From the NCBI GenBank assembly GCA_036924085.1, contig JAVGWX010000002.1, positions 48,270,916 to 48,334,915 of the forward strand: a stretch of DNA of 64,000 bases. Reading direction: 5' to 3'. A program made the translations under genes and the position numbers. Position 1 is the first letter of the stretch. Each line of letters opens with the position of its first letter. Positions 46,287 to 57,261 of the stretch are shown here, piece after piece. The notes under the pieces are model-generated. The model ran no database searches and was not told where the DNA came from. It saw only the letters and a list, made by a program, of their open reading frames with translations. The stretch is from Ariolimax columbianus (taxonomy: Eukaryota > Mollusca > Gastropoda > Stylommatophora > Arionidae).

Positions 46287-48900
46287 GGGGAACGATGAGG
46301 CTAACTTCTGGTCAGGCAAAACACACTAATCAGTGAATGTTAGCCAGGGTCAGGAGAAATATACTGGCCAAGGCCCTCAACTGACGGGACGATGAGGCTA
46401 ACTTCTGGTCAGGCAAAACACACTAATCAGTGAATGTTAGCCAGGGTCAGGAGAAATATACTGGCCAAGGCCCTCAACTGACGGGACGATGAGGCTAACT
46501 TCTGGTCAGGCAAAACACACTAATCAGTGAATGTTAGCCAGGGTCAGGAGAAATATACTGGCCAAGGCCCTCAACTGACGGGACGATGAGGCTAACTTCT
46601 GATCAGGCAAAACACACTAATCAGTGAATGTTAGCCAGGGTCAGGAGAAATATACTGGCCAAGGCCCTCAACTGACGGGACGATGAGGCTAACTTCTGGT
46701 CAGGCAAAACACACTAATCAGTGAATGTTAGCCAGGGTCAGGAGAAATATACTGGCCAAGGCCCTCAACTGACGGGACGATGAGGCTAACTTCTGGTCAG
46801 GCAAAACACACTAATCAGTGAATGTTAGCCAGGGTCAGGAGAAATATACTGGCCAAGGCCCTCAACTGACGGGACTATGAGGCTAACTTCTGGTCAGGCA
46901 AAACACACTAATCAGTGAATGTTAGCCAGAGTCAGGAGAAATATACTGGCCAAGGCCCTCAACTGACGGGACGATGAGGCTAACTTCTGGTCAGGCAAAA
47001 CACACTAATCAGTGAATGTTAGCCAGGGTCAGGAGAAATATACTGGCCAAGTCCCTCAACTGACGGGACGATGAGGCTAACTTCTGGTCAGGCAAAACAC
47101 ACTAATCAGTGAATGTTAGCCAGGGTCAGGAGAAATATACTGGCCAAGGCCCTCAACTGACGGGACGATGAGGCTAACTTCTGGTCAGGCAAAACACACT
47201 AATCAGTGAATGTTAGCCAGGGTCAGGAGAAATATACTGACCAAGGCCCTCAACTGACGGGACGATGAGGCTAACTTCTGGTCAGGCAAAACACACTAAT
47301 CAGTGAATGTTAGCCAGGGTCAGGAGAAATATACTGGCCAAGGCCCTCAACTGACGGGACGATGAGGCTAACTTCTGGTCAGGCAAAACACACTAATCAG
47401 TGAATGTTAGCCAGGGTCAGGAGAAATATACTGGCCAAGGCCCTCAACTGACGGGACGATGAGGCTAACTTCTGGTCAGGCAAAACACACTAATCAGTGA
47501 ATGTTAGCCAGGGTCAGGAGAAATATACTGGCCAAGGCCCTCAACTGACGGGACGATGAGGCTAACTTCTGGTCAGGCAAAACACACTAATCAGTGAATG
47601 TTAGCCAGGGTCAGGAGAAATATACTGGCCAAGGCCCTCAACTGACGGGACGATGAGGCTAACTTCTGGTCAGGCAAAACACACTAATCAGTGAATGTTA
47701 GCCAGGGTCAGGAGAAATATACTGGCCAAGGCCCTCAACTGACGGGACGATGAGGCTAACTTCTGATCAGGCAAAACACACTAATCAGTGAATGTTAGCC
47801 AGGGTCAGGAGAAATATACTGGCCAAGTCCCTCAACTGACGGGACGATGAGGCTAACTTCTGGTCAGGCAAAACACACTAATCAGTGAATGTTAGCCAGG
47901 GTCAGGAGAAATATACTGGCCAAGTCCCTCAACTGACGGGACGATGAGGCTAACTTCTGGTCAGGCAAAACACACTAATCAGTGAATGTTAGCCAGGGTC
48001 AGGAGAAATATACTGGCCAAGGCCCTCAACTGACGGGACGATGAGGCTAACTTCTGGTCAGGCAAAACACACTAATCAGTGAATGTTAGCCAGGGTCAGG
48101 AGAAATATACTGGCCAAGGCCTTCAACTGACGGGACGATGAGGCTAACTTCTGGTCAGGCAAAACACACTAATCAGTGAATGTTAGCCAGGGTCAGGAGA
48201 AATATACTGGCCAAGGCCCTCAACTGACGGGACGATGAGGCTAACTTCTGGTCAGGCAAAACACATTAATCAGTGAATGTTAGCCAGGGTCAGGAGAAAT
48301 ATACTGGCCAAGGCCCTCAACTGACGGGACGATGAGGCTAACTTCTGGTCAGGCAAAACACACTAATCAGTGAATGTTAGCCAGGGTCAGGAGAAATATA
48401 CTGGCCAAGGCCCTCAACTGACGGGACGATGAGGCTAACTTCTGATCAGGCAAAACACACTAATCAGTGAATGTTAGCCAGGGTCAGGAGAAATATACTG
48501 GCCAAGGCCCTCAACTGACGGGACGATGAGGCTAACTTCTGGTCAGGCAAAACACACTAATCAGTGAATGTTAGCCAGGGTCAGGAGAAATATACTGGCC
48601 AAGGCCCTCAACTGACGGGACGATGAGGCTAACTTCTGGTCAGGCAAAACACACTAATCAGTGAATGTTAGCCAGGGTCAGGAGAAATATACTGGCCAAG
48701 GCCCTCAACTGACGGGACGATGAGGCTAACTTCTGGTCAGGCAAAACACACTAATCAGTGAATGTTAGCCAGGGTCAGGAGAAATATACTGGCCAAGGCC
48801 CTCAACTGACGGGACGATGAGGCTAACTTCTGGTCAGGCAAAACACACTAATCAGTGAATGTTAGCCAGGGTCAGGAGAAATATACCGGCCAAGACCCTC
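46287..48900 (+). repeat. 97-bp satellite, about 27 near-identical copies
   Basis: Units contain GGGACGATGAGGCTAACTTC, TAATCAGTGAATGTTAGCCA and ATATACTGGCCAAGGCCCTC. Only scattered point variants are seen (for example CTGATCAGG at about 46609, 47764 and 48443; CAAGTCCC at about 47048, 47826 and 47924). Such homogeneity indicates recent expansion or strong conversion. It is bracketed by two pieces of a LINE endonuclease domain. The period is not a multiple of 3 and stops are present. Confidence 0.98.
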
Positions 48901-48904
48901 ACCT

Positions 48905-49148
48905 GACCTCCTCGATGGTTGTTCTGGAAACCGGCTGTTGTCTAGGACAAAAAGGTGAAGTTCGGCGTGATCTCCGTAGTAGTGAGCGACACGCAGATGA
49001 AACCAAGCATAGCACAACCGCCTGGAGAACCCCGGTCCACCTTCATCAGCACGCTCGAGATGTGAGGAAAGCTACTGCAACCCGTCACTTAACGCCCTTT
49101 TCAGGGCGCACATTGTGGGCATTCGAAACAACAGTGAAGGGCTAGTAA
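48905..49148 (-). mobile_element. Interspersed repeat R-C, second copy
   Basis: On the minus strand it reads GCCCACAATGTGCGCCCTGA, GTTAAGTGACGGG, GCTGATGAAGGTGG and CGCTCACTACTACGG as in 19172-19500. It sits between the satellite and the second endonuclease piece. Confidence 0.7.
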
Positions 49149-49189
49149 TTATACTAATACCAGAAACCAACGGGTTTCTTATTTTGTAG

Positions 49190-49900
49190 CATGTAGTAGG
49201 GTCAAGGCTGATTATGTCACACTTTAGGACCACAGATGAAGAGATAAAACTAAATATTATAAAATGTTACTCTTCAACTAATGAAAATGAAGAACCAATG
49301 AATGAGTTTCTACAGCAAACTTCAAAATCTATTGGATGTCTGCCATCACAGCCAACAAGGTTGGAAGCGAAAGCTTATGGGGGAGAACAGGACAACGACA
49401 AGTGGAGCAGAACATCTGGGAAGGGAAAGCTTATGGGGGGGGGGGGGAACAGGACAACTACAAGTGGAGCAGAACATCTGGGAAGGGAAAGCTTATGGGG
49501 GAGAACAGGACAACGACAAGTGGAGCAGAACATCTGGGAAGGGAAAGCTTATAGGGGGGGGGGGGACAACTACAAGTGGAGCAGAACATCTGGGAAGGGA
49601 AAGCTTATGGGGGAGAACAGGACAACTACAAGTGGAGCAGAACATCTGGGAAGGGAAAGCTTATGGGGGAGAACAGGGCAACGACAAGTGGAGCAGAACA
49701 TCTGGGAAGGGAAAGCTTATGGGGGGGGGGGAACAGGACAACTACAAGTGGAGCAGAACATCTGGGAAGGGAAAGCTTATTGGGGAGAACAGGACAACGA
49801 CAAGTGGAGCAGAACATCTGGGAAGGGAAAGCTTATGGGAGGGGGGGGGACAGGACAACTACAAGTGGAGCAGAACATCTGGGAAGGGAAAGGTGGCGCT
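49190..49900 (+). pseudogene. LINE endonuclease domain, second piece, expanded by an array
   Basis: The frame from 49214 reads MSHFRTTDEEIKLNIIKCYS and then STNENEEPMNEFLQQT. This matches the endonuclease segment (SRIMSARFRT..IKLNIIQCYAPTN..) of the same kind of LINE as 46060-46245. It runs into GEQDNDKWSRTSGKG, which resembles the endonuclease GxDNxxWExxMGxHG segment and is then repeated nine or so times. Confidence 0.72.
49370..49895 (+). repeat. About 56-bp array with variable poly-G
   Basis: Units contain CAAGTGGAGCAGAACATCTG and GGAAGGGAAAGCTTATGGG, then a G run of 5-13 that differs between units. G-run length changes shift the frame from unit to unit, yet three plus-strand frames stay open. 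G runs plus GGGAAGGGA give quadruplex-like potential. Confidence 0.95.
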
Positions 49901-49929
49901 GGGTAGACACTTACTCCGATAGCCCCAAG

Positions 49930-51200
49930 TCAGTGTCATGACACAAGACTGACACAAAAGTGGTGTCATCAAAGTCGAAAATCCTGACTGACAAAGATGG
50001 GCTGTCATCAAAGTCGAAAATCCCGACTGACAAAGTTGTGCCGTCATCAAATGGAAGCAATGCACGGATATTACTTTCTGCCATATCTGGGTACGAATTT
50101 CACATCAAGGGCCAACATTCTATGATTGATTGATTTCTCATTTAACACATGTCTTATTCCTGAACCAGTTTTCGGTTCTAGAAATTCGTCATCACAATCA
50201 TCAGAGACTTCAAGTGTAAACTTGAATGGATTTCGCACAAAATCCAATCCATCATGCCTTAAGCTCAGGACAATATCATTCATTTTCAAGTTCTGTCAAA
50301 TGCAGCAAAAATTTGAGTTTTTTTTAAAAATTGTGTTAAAAAAAACCATGGTTGTCACCAACAGTAACAAGAATTGATGATACTCTCAAACATTGGAACA
50401 TTTTTTATCTCAACTTTTCTCTTCGAGATGTCCAGTTTGCTCATGAAAGCTTTAAAGAAATCAATATATTTTATTATGATATTTGTATGAATTTCTTGCA
50501 TATGAAGATGCTGTTTATTGAGCTTTTCATGAATGTAAACTAAATAGGCAAAGAGCATGATCTATTCCTCAGCATCTTACTCAGAACTTCCAAAAATAAT
50601 TTAGGTTCTTATCTAAGCTCAACATTCGCTCAGTTACATTTCCTTTTGAAAGCCATCGAACATTTATGTGAAGCAGAGACACGTGAATGCCCGCATCCAT
50701 GCCATTATATAACTGCTTGATGAGTCCTGAGTAGAGAGCTGTCCCTTTGACAGAATTCAGTTTGAATTGTTTTGTCCAAAACTTCTCTAGGGGAGCTGTA
50801 AGTGTTTTTTGAAACCAGTATCCGTCGATGGATCATACAATGAATTCCTTTCACTTTTGGTGCAAGCTTTTTCACGCGAACTTGAAATTCAGATTTTGCG
50901 ACCCACGCACAGACATTATCGCACAATATATTTTCTAAGACCTTGGTACCGTAGCTGTTTCAAGACAAGAACACAAAAGAAACTGCTCTTTAAATACACC
51001 TGAATGAAAATATCTTGCAAACACCAACAAACTGAGAACACGTAAAGCCGATTTATCAAGTTGAAGTGAAAATAAACAAACCAGATGCAGACTTGATCTC
51101 TTGCTCAACGTGATCATTCGATGCCAATAACCGCGTCACTGATTCTCCTTTGATAGAGAAGCTGCTGCAAGCTGCTTTCTTACAAGCCATTTCCCAACCC
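49930..51200 (-). pseudogene. hAT transposase relic (ZBED5/SCAND3-like)
   Basis: On the minus strand, from about 51170 down: SLQLDKSALRVLSLLVFARY, HSGVFKEQFLLCSCLETAT, a gap, VKKLAPKVKGIHCMIHRRIL, SPREVLDKTIQ, HINVRWLSKGNVTERMLSL, AYLVYIHEKLNKQHLHMQ, FFKAFMSKLDI, RKVEIKNVPMFES and SLRHDGLDF. It ends with the hAT C-terminal LCQSGFSTL motif near 50040. These are the ordered landmarks of hAT transposases related to vertebrate ZBED5/SCAND3. Frameshifts and stops are numerous and the zinc-finger N-terminus is absent. Confidence 0.85.
49942..50052 (-). repeat. 39-bp tandem repeat at the hAT C-terminal motif
   Basis: GTCATCAAAGTCGAAAATCC followed by CGACTGACAAAG occurs with period 39 about 2.5 times. 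On the minus strand each unit reads LCQSGFSTLMTAH, the conserved C-terminal hAT motif of the surrounding relic. Confidence 0.9.
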
Positions 51201-52225
51201 AATCCCCAGGATTTTTGAGATCAGAAGATTTGATAAAACATTGGATGGTAATTTCGGGTTTTCCCGATCTCAACCAAAACGATAGACAGACGAGAGTGAA
51301 AGTGAAAGGCTATAACGTCACAATACGATAAAGTGGGATTCCCTGTAGGTTATTTACAATCTGTAGAATTGTAGTTTGTAGAAAGATAAATTTTCCAATC
51401 GTTTCGAGTCTGTGGTACAAATGTCTCCCTTGAAACCCTAAAATCCTCCCACCCCGACAAACCAGGTTGAGAATCCTTGAGTTAACGCGCAACACTGCCC
51501 CCCCCCCCCCCTTTAACTTTTTGTGGTGGTTTCCTCTTATCCTGTGTCTGCCTGCAAGTAGCTTTCCCTGGCAATGAACTTTCTATCAATAACTTGCTGA
51601 ACCCGTCTTTCTCGCCCTCGCCACTTCATGCCAGAAGAACGTGCAGAGCTCGTGTGAAATGTATCGAGCACTCCATGTCTCCAGGCATTCATTTTTGATG
51701 AAAGGGTAACAAAAATCACCAATCTAATAACAACGGTTATTATCCGTCAGACCATATCTGAAATACGTTGTATAAAATGATAGGAACGAGGTGTGGAAGG
51801 CCAAGAGTCGTGGATCTAGACCTTTATGGCTACCCATATCCGTTGGGACAGTTTCTGATAGAGAAAGGGATAGACCAGGAGGAGCCCAGAAGATAAAACA
51901 ACATGGCGGTCTCACCGCCAAGCTTCAGCATCGATTAGGAGCGAATAACTCAAGTTGTTGTTATTGTTTGTTGTTGCTGCTGTTGTCTAAAGCTACTCGT
52001 GTTCACTTTTGACGATGATTATTTTGTAGTAGGTTACAGTGTTTTTTCTTTAATCCGAAGGCGCAATGAAGAAGGTGGGATTGGGCCCTATTGGATGTAG
52101 TGCAATTCGAAGCCTCAGTTTTCATACCGGTAAGGAAATTACAGCTTCGATCCCCTCGTCGTAGACCAGAGTGGTGTAATAAGCCTGTTTCAGGGTAGGA
52201 GAACGGGGGAGGACATGAGGTGAGG
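51201..52225. other. Intergenic, possible worn hAT 5' end
   Basis: Short minus-strand frames at 51310-51722 are not recognisable. A poly-C run lies at about 51499-51511. No gene called. Confidence 0.45.
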
Positions 52226-52542
52226 ACTTCCTCAGTATGTTTCACCTGACGTGAGGTGAGGTCTTGTTTAGTGTGTTTCACCTGACGTGAGGTGAGGTCT
52301 TGTTTAGTGTGTTTCACCTGACGTGAGGTGAGGTCTTGTTTAGTGTGTTTCACCTGACGTGAGGTGAGGTCTTGTTTAGTGTGTTTCACCTGACGTGAGG
52401 TGAGGTCTTGTTTAGTGTGTTTCACCTGACGTGAGGTGAGGACTTCCTCAGTGTGTTTCACCTGACGTGAGGTGAGGTCTTGTTTAGTGTGTTTCACCTG
52501 ACGTGAGGTGAGGTCTTGTTTAGTGTGTTTCACCTGACTGGC
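52226..52542 (-). repeat. 36-bp minisatellite, about 9 copies
   Basis: Units contain ACGTGAGGTGAGGTCTTGTT and TAGTGTGTTTCACCTG and are almost identical. Twelve codons per unit (KHTKQDLTSRQV on minus) give a 181-codon open frame of no independent support. Confidence 0.96.
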
Positions 52543-53986
52543 ATCCACTACGTAAAGTACAGAAATGTGGGCGAAGAGGGAGGTACAGGTGGAGTAGAAG
52601 AGAAAGAGAGAGAAAAAAGAACAGAGACGTTATAGAACAAAAAACAATGATCTGGAACAATTGACCCTCGAGCTACAAATAACTCGCCAAACGCTGCAGA
52701 AGTTCAGATTAAAAGACACGGTAGCTTCAAAAAGATGGACATTACGCTACAAAGAGGCCAATTTTTAATTCAGCAATAAAGTCTGGCAGTAGCACGTACC
52801 TTAGGTGATCGAGTTTGTCGATGGCAGCTCTCAATGCAGTTTTAGTTTGAGACTCCTGGACCAAACCAGTAAGTTGTACGTGTGTTTTGTTTGTTTGTTT
52901 GTTTTGTTTTTATCACCATCCTCCCTTCTTAGCTCAAGGAATCCAATAGAGCAAAGAGTTCGATGAGAAGGCTCTCATGGTAATAATACTAATAATAGTA
53001 ATAATAATAGATCATTTATGTTTTCTCTTTGGCAGTCATCGACCTCTCTATCAAGAACTCAAGATATCTCTCCTGGATGACTGATCAATTCATAGCCACG
53101 TCTAAGACTACCGGAGACTCGTTCAAGACGTGGAATGCAGTCTCTAAGCTTCCTCCAGAGTGTCTTATCGATTTCCTTGATTTGGTTAGCGAAAGGACAG
53201 CAACACAACCGCAACCCGTATCTCAACATTAGACACCGGAAATCAATGTCGAGGCCATTGAGCTGACTACTGCCTTTGTTAGAGTCATTCGTGTGAACGT
53301 CTGACGACAAACAAGAAAGAATACATTTAATTTTGATGTGAAAAGTCTAAGAACTTGGACAGAGTGGATGAACGCCATCAAGACTCGGACATTCCATTAC
53401 TGGTGTGTGTGTTCGTGTAAGCTATTGTTTCCGTTGAGACTACCACACAGTTCGGGTCGTGGTTTATCTACTTTAATACCGAAGAGTGATGTATCAGAAA
53501 CCAAGTTGAATAGACATCACCTGAATTGGGACTGACGACGAGACCGATGTAAACTAATGAAACATTAATCATCGATATTATAAAATGTTAGAAAAGTGTG
53601 TCTGGCCTAGATAACTCTTTAAACTATAGCTATTTTATCTGTCGCGACGTCTGCTGGACAATTATAAAGTAGTTATTAGTAGATTACACGTAACGAAAAA
53701 GTTGTGTAGTAGGATCATACATCTATATTAGTATATGTAATCCACTTCTTTCAGAGGAATCTATTAGGATGGCAGCATGGATAAGATAATGTGACTGATT
53801 TGAACTACCACATTGTTGGCTGTAGATATTTCAGTAATACATGAGACATCATTAAATGTTGGATCGGGAAACGCATGTCAGAGATAAATGACGTTGGAGA
53901 TCTATTGCAGCCGACCACCAATGTGCAAATGGCCGCTAATGGCGGCGATGGTGGGGATATGGTGACATAATTAATGTGTATGAAAA
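52543..53986. other. Intergenic upstream of the GTPase gene
   Basis: No domain recognised in the short frames at 53029-53535. TAA/TAG triplets at 52981-53010 and a GTTT tract at 52887-52910 are simple repeats. No TATA box or CpG-rich promoter could be identified with confidence. Confidence 0.5.
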
Positions 53987-54139
53987 TTGCTGAGAAATGC
54001 AACTGTTATAGAACGTATCTTCTGTCAATCTGACTGGCCCGCACAACATTCCCTCACACTGTTTTATTTCACAATTTGGCCGTCTTGCTCTTCCATCTTG
54101 TGCCTGACGCAAAATGGCGTGGGGCGAGGTGTCCAGGTG

Positions 54140-54691
54140 ATGGGAGGAGCTCCTTCCGTGCAGGTTGTCATGGTAGGTCTTGAAGGAACAGGGAAGACAA
54201 CGCTTCTGTACCGTCTTAAGTTTGGTCAGTACACCAACTCCATCCCCACCATCGGGTTTAATTGTGAGAAGGTTGATGTGACAGAAGGGAAGGCCAAAGG
54301 CGTCTGTTTCACTATTTGGGATATTGGGGGTAAAGACAACATGAGACCTCTATGGAAGTCTTATCTTCGGTCAGCAGACGGCATCCTGTTCATTGTTGAC
54401 AGCAGTGACCTCGAAGGCATGGAGGAAGCCCGGATAGAGCTAATGAAACTCGTAAAGACACAGAACCCGCTCAACGTTCCCACTCTTGTGGTGGCCAACA
54501 AACAAGACCTGCCAGCGGCCTTGTCGCCTGAGGAAGTGGAGAGGGCAGTAGGTGTGCGTGAGTTGTCGTCTAGCCACGCCTGCCAGCTCCTACCATCGTG
54601 TGCAGTTACAGGCGAGGGCTTGACCGAGGCGTTGGACGCTATGTACGAAATGATTAGGAAATGGAAAAAAAGCAAAGGAAAGAACAGATGA
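54140..54691 (+). CDS. ARL4-like: ARF-like small GTPase, ARL4-type
   Basis: It encodes 183 residues without introns. I chose the ATG at 54140 because it gives Met-Gly-Gly-Ala-Pro-Ser, an N-myristoylation motif (Gly2, Ser6), with G at -3 and +4. The frame is open 51 codons further up, but that part is not ARF-like. G1 is GLEGTGKT (13-20), switch I IPTIGFN (35-41), G3 WDIGGKD (60-66), G4 NKQD (120-123) and G5 SCAVTGEG (153-160). RPLWKSY, the MEEAR helix and ELSSS resemble ARL4 most; ARL11/ARL14 are less likely. The basic tail KWKKSKGKNR (174-183) fits ARL4-type membrane or nuclear targeting. The residue matching the catalytic Gln of ARF (Q71) is Lys65, so GTP hydrolysis may be weak. ARF-family proteins cycle on membranes to control trafficking and actin. 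It is intact, and GC-richer than its surroundings. Confidence 0.95.
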   Translation: MGGAPSVQVVMVGLEGTGKTTLLYRLKFGQYTNSIPTIGFNCEKVDVTEGKAKGVCFTIWDIGGKDNMRPLWKSYLRSADGILFIVDSSDLEGMEEARIELMKLVKTQNPLNVPTLVVANKQDLPAALSPEEVERAVGVRELSSSHACQLLPSCAVTGEGLTEALDAMYEMIRKWKKSKGKNR

Positions 54692-55005
54692 TTGCACCAG
54701 CTCTAAATTTAGAATAATCAGTTTTTCCACAGGAGATCATAGAATGTTTATGATTTCAGCCCACATAATATTAGAGCGATTTGGGAGGCTTGCATATTTT
54801 GTCTTTGTGTCTGCATTTATTTTTCTCTGAATCTATTTTCTCTTAAAATCTATTTATTCTGTTGTTTGTTGCGTCTTCGAAGCTGTTAGTAGAAAGTCAT
54901 TCTTGCTGAAGCCTATTTTGTTCAATGGTTCGTTATATTATGAAGAATCGACATTACTGTATTGGAAGAAGACACATAGGGTGTCATTCTCTTTCAGGAA
55001 TGTGC

Positions 55006-55075
55006 AATAAAGGTATGGATACAGATGGGTCCTGTAGCTTGCTGGTTGCACAAACTCTAACTCTGTCCTAATAAA
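55006..55075 (+). terminator. Polyadenylation signals of the ARF-like gene
   Basis: AATAAA at 55006-55011 and again at 55070-55075 lie 315 and 379 bases after the stop codon, a normal distance for a 3' UTR. Which one is used cannot be told from sequence. Confidence 0.65.
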
Positions 55076-56125
55076 CTATTGCAAAAATCTTAGAGCTTTA
55101 GTATAATTGACTGTAAAATATAAATTACATTTATGAGACGGAAAGTATGTGTCGGTTTTACGCGGGCACAAATACAAAACGACAACCTACGTTATGACCA
55201 AATGATATTCGTCATGGACATTGGACTTAACCAATTATTTGTTTAGGATAGCGAAACATCTTTAACCGTTTTTTTGTTAAATCATGTAGATGTGTTTAGT
55301 TAGTCTCACGAGCACGCATGTAACAGATGCGAGAAAGCGGGGCACACAATAGTCAAACTGTAACCTGCCAGGCAGGTTGTAAGAACTGACTAAGAAGCTT
55401 TGAGTATGGCTACCTCATCATGTAGCAACGTTAAGCCACAAGGAACACAGTGCAGCACAAGGCCGCTATACCACAGAGAAACAATGGAGCCTGTTGTTCT
55501 TCTCATCATCATCACGTTCCTCTTTACTTCAGTAGAAGCTTGGGGCAATCACTACGGGTAGTTTCCTTGCAGGAAGTAAGTGTCAAAGCATTTATCAGGT
55601 CGTGTAAAGGTCGTGTCGCAATCCCTTGTAAGAGAAACGCTGGAAGCTAGCTAGAACACTGAACAACGACGAATACTAGGCCAAGCAAATTATAAATTAT
55701 TAAGCACAGTAACATTTTAACATGAAAAAAGGTTGCAATTTGCACTTACAGGACACTGTTCTAGTTTAAATGAAATCGAAGTTACAACAGACCACAACAA
55801 CACCAACATTGACGAACTAAAGACCCATAACAACCAAGAATTGTGACAGAAGAGCATTTGGTGGCAAATTCAACAATGAACGAAATGTTGGTGGCTATGA
55901 AGTCATTAAAAAAAAAGAAATCACAAGAAAAAGATGGGAGAAAAATGAAATGTTAATAAGTATGGACACAAAGGCAAAATACGTTACTGACAGTCCTTAA
56001 GTGCAATTGGAATTTTTTTTTAAAAGGAATTGTACCGCAGACACGGAAGGAGACCGCATTGAAACCAATTCTGAAGAAAGATAAAGATTTAACAAAAATC
56101 CATCCAAATGTCTACAAGCTTGTCG
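55076..56125. other. Intergenic, nothing recognised
   Basis: No coding domain or transposon recognised. Confidence 0.5.
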
Positions 56126-56325
56126 CACACACATACTCAAGGTTGCATTATGCCATCTGATAATGTTGATGGTTCTCGTGATCATCCATGAGCACACACA
56201 CATACTCAAGGTTGCATTATGCCATCTGATAATGTTGCTGGTTCTCGTGATCATCCATGAGCACACACACATACTCAAGGTTGCATTATGACATCTGATG
56301 ATGGTGCTGGTCCTCATTGACGACA
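56126..56325 (-). repeat. 69-bp tandem repeat, about 3 copies
   Basis: Units share CATACTCAAGGTTGCATTAT and GGTTCTCGTGATCATCCATG. The period is 23 codons, so a 109-codon minus-strand frame runs through it without a recognisable domain. Confidence 0.94.
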
Positions 56326-56629
56326 ATAGACAAACTATTATTATTACAAGCCTATGAGCTTACTTAGCTGAATGGAATGAGAACAACTGACGGAACGCAT
56401 TTTAAATATCAGACTCCTGAAGCATTTGGAAGAAAAACATTTTAAAATTAATTTCACAGCACGCTTGATTCTGACAACAGCGACCAACTAAAGATATGGT
56501 CACCCACACTGCCCAGGAAATTACAGATGTCTTCCAAGAACAAAATCTTTCACTTGTGGTCGGGGTGGATTTATAACAAGTTGTCGATAAGGTATGGATT
56601 GATTGGTGTTGAATGTCCACAATGATTAA
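56326..56629. other. Intergenic, nothing recognised
   Basis: No feature seen. Confidence 0.45.
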
Positions 56630-56830
56630 CTGCTGATGAAGTTGGGCCGCGGTTGTGCCAGGCTTGGCTTGATCTGCGTGACACTCACTACTGCGGGGAT
56701 CACGCCAATCCACATCTCGTCAGACAGACGAAAGCTAAATGGGAGTGAGTTAGTGGGCTTGATATTGCCCCTGATGCGACGCCCCGGTCAGTATGCTGTA
56801 CCTGGCCGGACTAGCGTCTCAGTTCCCATA
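56630..56830 (+). mobile_element. Interspersed repeat R-C, third copy
   Basis: GCTGATGAAGTTGGGCCGCG, GCTTGGCTTGATCTGCGTG and ACTCACTACTGCGGGGATCA parallel 19275-19350. Later GGACTAGCGTCTCAG parallels the 19480 region. Diverged. Confidence 0.6.
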
Positions 56831-56870
56831 AGGTATGGGAAGAGTGATTGGAAGTCAAGCTGCGCAGAAG

Positions 56871-57221
56871 GTATGCGTTCATTCTCAATCTCCCACTACC
56901 AAACACTGAAAGGGCTTAAATAGCAGAATGAAGTCCAGAGAACAAAATGCGATGTGTCATAGGATACAGCTTGACTGCGATATTTGCACCTTTCGGTCCA
57001 ACACATCCGACTTCAGCAAGAATTTTTTTAAGTACCGGGTTAGCATTCCCTCTTCGATCCCTTCTCCTTAGCCAGTCTGCCCTGCTGCAGCCTGTTATAC
57101 CGCATCACCGCCTGGAGGTGTAGAAGGGTCTTGGCAGCTTTGGTTCGCTGGCCCTGACGCTAGCAGTCAGCTATGAGTCGCTGACCACTGCAGCTCATGC
57201 GCTACTCAGCGTCTTGATCCC
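56871..57221 (-). mobile_element. SINE-like repeat S3, long imperfect flanking duplication
   Basis: It aligns full length with 7615-7977 and 24418-24784. The flanks 56838-56870 and 57222-57254 are alike at about 29 of 33 positions (core AGCTGCGCAGAAG). This is longer and more worn than the other duplications. Confidence 0.9.
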
Positions 57222-57261
57222 GGAAGCGTGATTGAAAGTTCAGCTGCGCAGAAGCTAAGTG

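Noticed and set aside
53029..53535. Short open frames upstream of the GTPase gene as possible exons
   Set aside because: No recognisable domain, no convincing splice sites, and no continuity with the GTPase frame.
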